From an uncultured beta proteobacterium (GTDB lineage Bacteria; Pseudomonadota; Gammaproteobacteria; Burkholderiales; Burkholderiaceae_C), in NCBI GenBank assembly GCA_903834645.1, contig CAILKA010000477.1, positions 1 to 6,731 on the forward strand: a stretch of DNA of 6,731 bases. The letters are read 5' to 3'. The position numbers and the translations under genes were made by a program. Each line of letters starts with the position of its first letter. The first letter of the stretch is position 1. A model generated the notes under the pieces. It saw only the letters and a list, made by a program, of their open reading frames with translations, ran no database searches and was not told where the DNA came from. This document shows, piece by piece, positions 1-5,057 of the stretch.

Positions 1-456
1 CCCACCGGAGACGCCGATGGTGGGCAGGTCGACGCTGGAAGCACCCATCAGGAGGCTGGGCGTGGTCTTGTCGCAGCCGAAGAGCAGCACCACGCCGTCG
101 ATGGGGTTGCCGCGGATGCTTTCCTCCACATCCATGCTCGCCAGGTTGCGGTAGAGCATGGCGGTGGGGCGCAGCAGTGTCTCGCCCAGCGACATCACCG
201 GGAACTCGAGCGGAAAGCCCCCCGCCTCGTACACGCCGATCTTCACCTGCTCGGCCAGCGTGCGGAAGTGCGAGTTGCAGGGCGTGAGCTCGCTGAACGT
301 GTTGCAGATGCCGATCACCGGGCGACCGTCGAACTGGTCGTGGGGTACGCCCTTGCCCTTGACCCAGCTGCGGTAGGCAAAGCCGTCTCGGTCCTGACGG
401 CCGAACCATTGCTGGCTGCGCAATTCGGAAGGGGGCTTGCGGGGCTTGCTGCTCAT
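1..456 (-). CDS. IlvD/Edd-family sugar-acid dehydratase, N-terminal part (L-arabinonate/D-xylonate dehydratase type)
   Basis: The gene reads leftwards from ATG at 456-454, and 152 codons remain open to the window edge; family members are roughly 570-600 residues, so about a quarter is visible. An in-frame TGA at 489-487 with no other start codon between fixes the start, although no clear Shine-Dalgarno precedes it. The protein (MSSKPRKPPSELRSQQWFG...) carries the family landmarks PVIGICNT (residues 46-53), PCNSH (59-63), FPVMSLGE (85-92), LYRNL (101-105), and FGCDKTTP (126-133). From memory of the Rhizobium L-arabinonate dehydratase structure, C60 and C128 match two of its three [2Fe-2S] cysteines and E92, D129 and K130 match its magnesium ligands; the third cysteine would lie outside the window. 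The SLGE motif favours the sugar-acid branch over branched-chain IlvD. The family dehydrates aldonic acids to 2-keto-3-deoxy acids in the cytoplasm. Automated annotation may call it dihydroxy-acid dehydratase. Family is near certain; substrate is not. Confidence 0.93.
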   Translation of the reverse strand, partial: MSSKPRKPPSELRSQQWFGRQDRDGFAYRSWVKGKGVPHDQFDGRPVIGICNTFSELTPCNSHFRTLAEQVKIGVYEAGGFPLEFPVMSLGETLLRPTAMLYRNLASMDVEESIRGNPIDGVVLLFGCDKTTPSLLMGASSVDLPTIGVSGG

Positions 457-537
457 GAGGGAGGGGTCTGGCGATGGTGGGCGGCGTCACCCGCCGCGGC
501 GCGCGAGGGCCCGGGGCGGGTGGGTCAAGACCGGGAT

Positions 538-554
538 CGGCCGGGGTCCGGCCG
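538..554. repeat. Perfect inverted repeat, 7-bp arms, 3-nt centre
   Basis: The sequence reads CGGCCGG-GGT-CCGGCCG, with all seven positions of the arms complementary. It lies 82 nt upstream of the dehydratase start and 89 nt upstream of the DenD-like start. It could be an operator for a dimeric regulator or a hairpin in the leader of the minus-strand transcript. In DNA this rich in G+C, a short palindrome made only of G and C in its arms may be chance. Confidence 0.35.
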
Positions 555-567
555 TGCACGGCGGGCG

Positions 568-592
568 GTATCATGCCCCGAAGACTTCATAC
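568..592. repeat. Imperfect inverted repeat, possible operator
   Basis: GTATCATG (568-575) and CTTCATAC (585-592) form a dyad with 6 of 8 positions complementary and a 9-nt centre. It is one of the few A+T-containing patches in the divergent region and overlaps the candidate minus-strand promoter, which is where a repressor could act. The geometry fits many dimeric regulators, but no specific family can be named. Confidence 0.25.
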
Positions 593-597
593 GTCAA
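570..597 (-). promoter_or_regulatory. Possible sigma-70-like promoter for the dehydratase gene
   Basis: On the minus strand, TTGACG (597-592) matches five of six bases of the -35 consensus. It is followed after 16 nt by CATGAT (575-570), which matches four of six of the -10 consensus. Transcription would start near 563 and leave a leader of roughly 100 nt before the ATG at 456. The -10 match is modest, so this is only a candidate. Confidence 0.25.
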
Positions 598-643
598 TCG
601 GTTCCGTCCCGACGATCGGGCGCTCCCTGCTCAGCTCTTCGCC

Positions 644-1654
644 ATGAAACTGCTCATCACCGGCGGCGCCGGATTCGTCGGCGCCCGCCTGGCGCGCACC
701 CTGCTGGCGCGCGGCACGCTGGCCGGCCAGCGCCTCACGCGCGTGGTCATCTCCGACCAGTACGCGCCACCCGCCGACCTCGCCTCGCATCCCCTCGTCG
801 AGAGCCGCACCGGAGCGCTGCTGGCGCAGTGCGCGGCACTGGCCGACGAGCCCTTCGACGGCATCTTCCACCTGGCTTCGGCCGTGTCGGGCGAGTGCGA
901 GCTCGACTTCGACCTCGGTCTGCGTTCCAACCTCGACAGCACGCGCGCGCTGCTGGATGCCCTGCGCGCGCAGACCGCCCGCGGCACGCCGCCGGCGCGG
1001 CTCGTGTTCTCGAGCTCGGTGGCCGTCTACGGCCCCGACCCTGCCGTACCGCTGCCCGACATCGTGGCCGACGACACGCTGCCCGCTCCGCAGACCAGCT
1101 ACGGCATGCACAAGCTCGTGTGCGAGCACCTGGTGGCCGACTACACCCGCAAGGGCTACGTGGACGGCCGTGCGGCGCGCCTCATGACCGTCACCGTGCG
1201 CCCGGGCCGGCCCAACGGCGCGGCCAGCTCCTTCTTCAGCGGCATCATCCGCGAGCCCCTGGCCGGCGAGGAGGCGATCCTGCCCGTGTCGCTGGATGTC
1301 TCGCACCCGGTGAGCTCACCGCAGCGCACCGTGGAGGGCCTGATCGCGGTGTACGAGGCCAGCCGCGAGGCCTTCTGCGGGCGCACGGCGCTGAACCTGC
1401 CGGCGCTCAATGTCACGGTGCGCGAGATGCTCGACGCCCTCGAGGCCGTGGCCGGCCCGCAGGTGCGTGCGCGCGTGCGCCACGAGCAAGACGCGCGCAT
1501 CGCCGGCATCGTCGCCAACTGGCCGCGCGGCGCCTCGGCGGCACGCGCGGCGCGCCTGGGCCTGCTGCCCGAGACGTCGTTCGCCGACATCATCCGCCAG
1601 TACATCGCCGACTGCGCCGGACACCCCACTGCCTTGAAAGGACTCCCCCGATGA
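644..1654 (+). CDS. denD: DenD-like NAD-dependent extended SDR (D-erythronate dehydrogenase family)
   Basis: The 336-residue protein starts at the ATG at 644, where the Rossmann fold begins at once (MKLLITGGAGFVG); the frame stays open upstream to 437 but encodes only arginine/glycine-rich noise overlapping the dehydratase start. No strong ribosome binding site precedes it. Visible features are the nucleotide-binding TGGAGFVG (6-13), the HLASAVSGECELDFDLG segment (76-92) that I associate with DenD-like proteins, the serine strand VFSSSVAVYG (121-130), and the catalytic pair Y153/K157 in YGMHK. Characterised DenD enzymes oxidise D-erythronate at C2 to 2-oxo-tetronate with NAD+ in the cytoplasm. 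The stop overlaps the next start (ATGA, 1651-1654), so the two are translationally coupled. None of the D-erythronate partners (OtnI, OtnK, OtnC) is in the window, so the true substrate may be another sugar acid. Family is confident; the gene symbol is tentative. Confidence 0.85.
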   Translation: MKLLITGGAGFVGARLARTLLARGTLAGQRLTRVVISDQYAPPADLASHPLVESRTGALLAQCAALADEPFDGIFHLASAVSGECELDFDLGLRSNLDSTRALLDALRAQTARGTPPARLVFSSSVAVYGPDPAVPLPDIVADDTLPAPQTSYGMHKLVCEHLVADYTRKGYVDGRAARLMTVTVRPGRPNGAASSFFSGIIREPLAGEEAILPVSLDVSHPVSSPQRTVEGLIAVYEASREAFCGRTALNLPALNVTVREMLDALEAVAGPQVRARVRHEQDARIAGIVANWPRGASAARAARLGLLPETSFADIIRQYIADCAGHPTALKGLPR

Positions 1655-2403
1655 ACCACATCGACCTCCAGGGCCGCGTCGCGGTCGTCACCGGCGGGGC
1701 ACAGGGCATCGGCCTGGCCACCTGCGAGCGGCTGCTGCGCTCGGGCGCATCGGTCGTGATCTGGGACATCGAGGCTGCCCGCATGGCCGAGGCCCAGGCC
1801 AGGCTCGCCGGGCTCGGCACGGTCACCACCCATGTGGTCGAGCTGACCGACGACGCGGCGGTTGCGGCTGTCACCGCGGACACCGTGGCGCAGTCCGGCC
1901 GCATCGACATCCTCGTCAACAACGCCGGCATCACCGGCGGCAACGCCACCACCTGGGACCTCGACCCGCAGGTCTGGCGCCGGGTGATCGAGGTCAACCT
2001 GATCGCCCCGTACCTCACCTGCCGCCACGTGGCGCCCGTGATGATGCGTCAGGCCTACGGCCGCATCGTCAACATCGCCTCCGTGGCGGGCAAGGAAGGC
2101 AACCCCAACGCCTCGCACTACAGCGCGAGCAAGGCGGGCCTCATTGCGCTCACCAAGTCCCTTGGCAAGGAGCTCGCCACCAAGGGCGTGCTTGTCAACG
2201 CCATCACCCCGGCGGTGGCCAAGACGGCGATGTTCGAGCAGATGACGCAGGCCCACATCGACTACATGCTCGGCAAGATCCCGATGGGCCGTTTCCTGGA
2301 CGTGCATGAGATCGCGTCGATGGTGGCCTGGCTGTCGAGCGAGGACTGCTCCTTCTCCACCGGGGCCGTGTTCGACATCACCGGCGGGCGCGCCACCTAC
2401 TGA
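1651..2403 (+). CDS. Classical SDR oxidoreductase, probably NAD-dependent sugar or deoxyketo-acid dehydrogenase
   Basis: This is a 250-residue classical short-chain dehydrogenase of normal length. The ATG at 1651 overlaps the stop of the preceding gene and has an AAAGGA ribosome site at 1637-1642 with an 8-nt spacer. The cofactor motif TGGAQGIG spans residues 14-21, NNAG spans 90-93, and the catalytic tetrad is N116, S144, Y157 and K161 (YSASK). D39 at the end of the second strand (VIWDI) predicts NAD(H) rather than NADP(H). The C-terminus ends in DITGGRATY. Automated labels for such proteins are often 3-oxoacyl-ACP reductase, but the cluster argues for carbohydrate metabolism. Candidates include a sugar 1-dehydrogenase or a 2-keto-3-deoxy-aldonate 4-dehydrogenase, as in the oxidative L-fucose and L-rhamnose routes. 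The substrate is inferred from context only. Confidence 0.9.
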   Translation: MNHIDLQGRVAVVTGGAQGIGLATCERLLRSGASVVIWDIEAARMAEAQARLAGLGTVTTHVVELTDDAAVAAVTADTVAQSGRIDILVNNAGITGGNATTWDLDPQVWRRVIEVNLIAPYLTCRHVAPVMMRQAYGRIVNIASVAGKEGNPNASHYSASKAGLIALTKSLGKELATKGVLVNAITPAVAKTAMFEQMTQAHIDYMLGKIPMGRFLDVHEIASMVAWLSSEDCSFSTGAVFDITGGRATY

Positions 2404-2407
2404 CCCC

Positions 2408-2412
2408 GGGAG
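2408..2412 (+). promoter_or_regulatory. Ribosome binding site that selects the GTG start at 2420
   Basis: GGGAG lies 7 nt before the GTG at 2420-2422. The same frame is open from 2306, inside the preceding SDR gene, but that extension would overlap the SDR by about 100 nt and encodes proline/arginine-rich sequence unlike the family. The site therefore decides the start. Confidence 0.6.
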
Positions 2413-2419
2413 CCGATCC

Positions 2420-3376
2420 GTGAGCGACCTGTCCTCCATCGACGTGCTGGCCGCCGCGCGGCTCTTTCCCGCCTACCAGGCCCACCTCGAGAAGACCTTC
2501 CGGTTCCACGACCGCCTGCACGAGGGCGATGCGGCGGCGTTTGCCGAAGTCGCGCCGCGCATCCGCGCGGTGGCCTGCGGCGGCGAATCCAAGGTGCCCG
2601 GCGCACTGATCGAGCGGCTGCCGGCCCTGGAGATCATCTCGGTGTTCGGCGTGGGCTACGACGGCGTGGACGTGGCCGCGGCCAAGGCCCGCGGAGTGAT
2701 GGTCACGCACACCCCCAACGTGCTCAACGATGAAGTCGCCGACACGGCGATCGGCCTGATGCTGTGCGCCGCTCGCCAGCTCCCGGCCGCTGACCGCTAC
2801 GTGCGCGAGGGGCGCTGGCTGAGCGGGCCGATGCCGCTGTCGCGCAAGGTGTCGGGCGCGCGGTTGGGCATCGTCGGCATGGGCCGCATCGGCCAGGCGA
2901 TCGCGCAGCGTGCGCTGGCCTTCGGCATGACGATTGCCTACACGGCACGCAGCGCCAAGGCGGAGCTGCCCTACGCCTATCACGCCGATGTCGTCGCGCT
3001 GGCCGAGGCCAGCGACTTCCTGGTCGTCATCACCCCGGGCGGCGCCGGCACGCGCCACCTCGTGAACGCACGCGTGCTCGAGGCGCTCGGGCCCGACGGG
3101 ATCCTGGTGAACGTGGCACGCGGCTCGGTCGTGGACGAGCAGGCACTGATCGAGGCGCTCGAGCGCGGCACGATTGCCGGCGCGGGGCTCGACGTCTTCG
3201 CCGACGAGCCGCGCGTGCCCGAGCGGCTGATTGCGCTGCCGCACGTGGTGCTGGCCCCGCACATCGGCAGCGCCACCGTCGCCACGCGCCAGGCCATGGC
3301 CGACCTCGCCTTTGGCAACCTGCGTGCCCACTTCACGGGGCAGCCGCTGCTGACGCCGGTGCCCGAGTGCCGCTGA
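2420..3376 (+). CDS. D-isomer-specific 2-hydroxyacid dehydrogenase (GhrB-like glyoxylate/hydroxypyruvate reductase)
   Basis: The 318-residue protein begins at a GTG 16 nt after the SDR stop and is very likely cotranscribed with it. It has the split layout of the family: a substrate domain with the FGVGYDGVD loop (76-84), a central Rossmann domain with GMGRIG (153-158), and a C-terminal return to the substrate domain. The catalytic residues are all present: R234 (VARGS), E263 (ADEP) and H281 (APHIGS). The end of the second Rossmann strand reads YTARS (174-178), with no aspartate and with an arginine, which in this family usually means NADPH preference. Members reduce short 2-oxoacids such as glyoxylate, hydroxypyruvate or 2-ketogluconate. 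In this cluster it could reduce a C2-C3 cleavage product or a sugar 2-keto acid; that role is inferred. Phosphoglycerate dehydrogenase is less likely because no ACT domain is present. Confidence 0.9.
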   Translation: MSDLSSIDVLAAARLFPAYQAHLEKTFRFHDRLHEGDAAAFAEVAPRIRAVACGGESKVPGALIERLPALEIISVFGVGYDGVDVAAAKARGVMVTHTPNVLNDEVADTAIGLMLCAARQLPAADRYVREGRWLSGPMPLSRKVSGARLGIVGMGRIGQAIAQRALAFGMTIAYTARSAKAELPYAYHADVVALAEASDFLVVITPGGAGTRHLVNARVLEALGPDGILVNVARGSVVDEQALIEALERGTIAGAGLDVFADEPRVPERLIALPHVVLAPHIGSATVATRQAMADLAFGNLRAHFTGQPLLTPVPECR

Positions 3377-3396
3377 GCGACGGGGCCGATTCGGCC

Positions 3397-3467
3397 GGCG
3401 CCCGGGCGCCTGCCCGGGCGGGTCGCCCCTGCCCGGGCCGCCCGCTTCCGGTCGGGGGTGTCCCGGG
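3397..3467. repeat. Cluster of CCCGGG-centred palindromes after the dehydrogenase operon
   Basis: Starting 20 nt after the 2-hydroxyacid dehydrogenase stop, the self-complementary octamer GCCCGGGC occurs three times (3400-3407, 3412-3419, 3431-3438). A further CCCGGG lies at 3462-3467. The first copy sits inside a perfect 14-nt palindrome, GGCGCCCGGGCGCC (3397-3410). Copies two and three can pair into an 11-bp hairpin (8 bp, a bulged T at 3430, then GGG/CCC) closed by a TCGC loop. A 14-nt direct repeat with one mismatch (3406-3419 and 3425-3438) underlies this. No T-tract follows, so it is not a standard intrinsic terminator, but it may slow transcription, protect the upstream mRNA 3' end or mark the operon boundary. 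Confidence 0.5.
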
Positions 3468-3538
3468 TTAGCCCGGATCAGGCGCGTCGCCAATCGTCAT
3501 ACCATCGGCCGGGAGGCGCGCGTGCGCCCGACACCACG

Positions 3539-3544
3539 AAGGAG
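3539..3544 (+). promoter_or_regulatory. Ribosome binding site that selects the ATG at 3555 of the binding-protein gene
   Basis: AAGGAG is a strong Shine-Dalgarno match 10 nt before the ATG at 3555. It lies inside the longer open frame that could begin at a GTG at 3522. That longer start would add eleven arginine/proline-rich residues ahead of the signal peptide, so the ATG is preferred. Confidence 0.75.
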
Positions 3545-3554
3545 ACGACCCCCC

Positions 3555-4937
3555 ATGCAAGTCAAGACCTGGATGTCCGCCGTGGCGGTGGCGGCCGGAG
3601 TGGCCCTCGCCGGACCGGCTTTCGCGCAGCAGCAGAAGCTCACCGTGTGGTGGGCCAAGGGCTTCTACAAGGCCGAGGACGACGCGCTCTTCGCCGCCAT
3701 CAAGAAGTTCGAGCAGAGGAACCCCAACATCAAGATCGACCTGTCGCTGTATGCGCCGCAGGAGGCGATCCCGAAGGTGGTGGCCGCACTCGACGCGAAC
3801 AACCCGCCCGACGTGGCCTACGGCGACGTCTTCGACTTCCAGGTGACGGCCAAGTGGGCCTACGAGGGCAAGCTCGAGGACATCACGAGCGTGATCGACC
3901 CGCTGCGCAACAAGTTCGAGCCGCGTGCGCTGTCGACCACCTTTCTCTACAACAATGCCACGCAGGGCCGCGCCTACTACGCCTACCCGGTCAAGCAGCA
4001 GACCATGCATATCCAGTACTGGAAGGATATGCTGACCGATGCGGGCTTCAAGGAAAGCGACATCCCCAAGACCTGGAAGGAGTACTGGAGCTTCTGGTGC
4101 GACAAGGTGCAGCCCGCCTACCGCCAGAAGAGCGGCAACCGCGCCTTCGGCACGGGCTTCCCGATGGGGGTGGATTCGAGCGACGCCTTCTACTCATTCC
4201 TCACCTTCATGGACGCCTACAACGTCAAGCTGGTGAGCGACTCGGGCAAGGTGCTGGTGGACGACCCGGCCGTGCGCCAGGGCCTGATCAATGCCGTCAA
4301 CGACTACACGTGGGTGTACGGCAAGGGCTGCACGCCGCCTTCGTCGACGAACTGGAAGGACCCCGACAACAACGTCGCCTTCCACAACAAGACGATCGTG
4401 CTGACGCACAACGCGACGATCTCGATCGCCGCGAAGTGGCTCGATGACATGAACAACCAGACCCTGACCGCCGCCCAGCGCGAGCAGGCCAAGAAGAACT
4501 ACGAGCAGAACATCGCCACCGCGGGCTTCCCGAACAAGCCCGACGGCACGAAGATGGTCTACCGCGCCGCGGTCAAGACGGGCGTGATCTTCAAGGACGC
4601 GAAGAACAAGGACGCTGCCAAGAAGTTCGTCGCCTTCATGCTCGATGACGCCAACCTCACGCCCTACGTCGAGGGCTCGCTCGGGCGCTGGTTCCCGGTG
4701 ACGAAGGCTGGCCAGCAGAGCCCCTTCTGGAAGAGCGACTCGCACCGCCTGGCGGTCTACAACCAGTTCATGGCCGGCACCACGCCCTTCGAGTTCACCA
4801 AGAACTACAAGTTCACGGTGCTGAACAACGAGAACGTGTGGGCCAAGGCGATGAACCGGGTGCTCAGCGAGAAGTGGACGACCGAGCGTGCGGTCGACGA
4901 GATGATCGCGCGCATCAAGCAGGTCGCCGCGAACTGA
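3555..4937 (+). CDS. Periplasmic sugar-binding protein of a CUT1-type ABC importer (SBP family 1)
   Basis: The 460-residue precursor starts with a Sec signal peptide: a basic start (MQVK), a hydrophobic core at about 7-20, and a probable signal peptidase I site after AFA at residue 24, giving a mature protein beginning QQQKLTVWW. There is no lipobox. The mature chain has the usual family-1 opening, with a first strand at about 28-33, a helix rich in K/E (42-55) and RNPNIKIDL (55-63) leading to the next strand; its length fits the family. Tryptophans and tyrosines scattered along the chain (for example W32, W33, Y141, Y142) fit a sugar-stacking site, but the ligand cannot be named. Only two cysteines occur in the mature chain, C182 and C259, and could form a disulfide in the periplasm. 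The gene heads the transport unit and is separated from the permeases by an intrinsic terminator. The catabolic neighbours suggest a sugar, sugar acid or polyol ligand. Confidence 0.92.
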   Translation: MQVKTWMSAVAVAAGVALAGPAFAQQQKLTVWWAKGFYKAEDDALFAAIKKFEQRNPNIKIDLSLYAPQEAIPKVVAALDANNPPDVAYGDVFDFQVTAKWAYEGKLEDITSVIDPLRNKFEPRALSTTFLYNNATQGRAYYAYPVKQQTMHIQYWKDMLTDAGFKESDIPKTWKEYWSFWCDKVQPAYRQKSGNRAFGTGFPMGVDSSDAFYSFLTFMDAYNVKLVSDSGKVLVDDPAVRQGLINAVNDYTWVYGKGCTPPSSTNWKDPDNNVAFHNKTIVLTHNATISIAAKWLDDMNNQTLTAAQREQAKKNYEQNIATAGFPNKPDGTKMVYRAAVKTGVIFKDAKNKDAAKKFVAFMLDDANLTPYVEGSLGRWFPVTKAGQQSPFWKSDSHRLAVYNQFMAGTTPFEFTKNYKFTVLNNENVWAKAMNRVLSEKWTTERAVDEMIARIKQVAAN

Positions 4938-4963
4938 GGTCCGCCCGCCGCGCACCTCGAGAG

Positions 4964-4997
4964 GGCCGCCGTCCGTCCGGGCGGCGGCCTTTTTCTT
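4964..4997 (+). terminator. Rho-independent terminator between binding-protein and permease genes
   Basis: GGCCGCCG (4964-4971) pairs perfectly with CGGCGGCC (4982-4989). The stem extends inward through T-G and two C-G pairs to a GTCC loop, giving about 11 bp. It is followed directly by TTTTTCTT (4990-4997). It begins 26 nt after the binding-protein stop. Placed inside an ABC operon, it would end most transcripts after the binding protein and let a minority read through to the permeases, which fits the usual excess of binding protein over membrane subunits. Confidence 0.88.
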
Positions 4998-5024
4998 CCA
5001 GCGCCCGCCGCTTCGGCTCCGCAC

Positions 5025-5038
5025 GGCCGAGGTCGGCC
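5025..5038. repeat. Short inverted repeat upstream of the first permease
   Basis: GGCCGA (5025-5030) and TCGGCC (5033-5038) are perfectly complementary around GG. In RNA this would form a five-pair hairpin with an AGGT loop, ending 19 nt before the GTG at 5058. The only purine-rich Shine-Dalgarno-like run nearby (GAGG, 5029-5032) lies in this element. It may affect translation of the permease or be chance in G+C-rich DNA. Confidence 0.25.
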
Positions 5039-5057
5039 AGCCTTTCTGCCTGATACC

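Larger units (their letters stand above)
457..643. promoter_or_regulatory. Divergent intergenic region between the dehydratase and the dehydrogenase operon
   Basis: This 187-nt stretch separates two genes pointing away from each other, so both promoters and any shared operator should lie here. It contains a perfect dyad at 538-554, an imperfect dyad at 568-592 and a possible minus-strand promoter at 570-597, each listed separately. Frames running through it from 437 (plus) are open only because of the G+C content and show no family features. No transcription regulator is encoded in the window. No convincing sigma-70 promoter was found on the plus strand. Confidence 0.55.

Noticed and set aside
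158..376. A 72-codon plus-strand open frame
   Set aside because: It is antisense to the conserved dehydratase N-terminus, has no recognisable features, and its sequence simply mirrors that gene.
437..643. N-terminal extension of the DenD-like gene
   Set aside because: It would overlap the divergent dehydratase start and adds arginine-rich sequence ahead of a Rossmann motif that normally begins within the first ten residues.
268..2403. A 711-codon open frame on the plus strand
   Set aside because: Only its last 250 codons, from 1651, encode a real protein (the classical SDR). The upstream part is arginine/alanine-rich, overlaps the dehydratase and DenD-like genes in other frames, and is open because stop codons are rare in this G+C-rich DNA.
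1156..2439. A 427-codon open frame on the minus strand
   Set aside because: Antisense to two well-supported dehydrogenase genes, with no motif and a low-complexity composition.
2378..3493. A 371-codon open frame on the minus strand
   Set aside because: Antisense to the 2-hydroxyacid dehydrogenase, whose full catalytic triad proves the plus-strand frame.
3522..3554. GTG start 33 nt upstream of the binding-protein ATG
   Set aside because: The strong AAGGAG lies inside this extension and correctly serves the ATG at 3555, which also gives a clean signal peptide.
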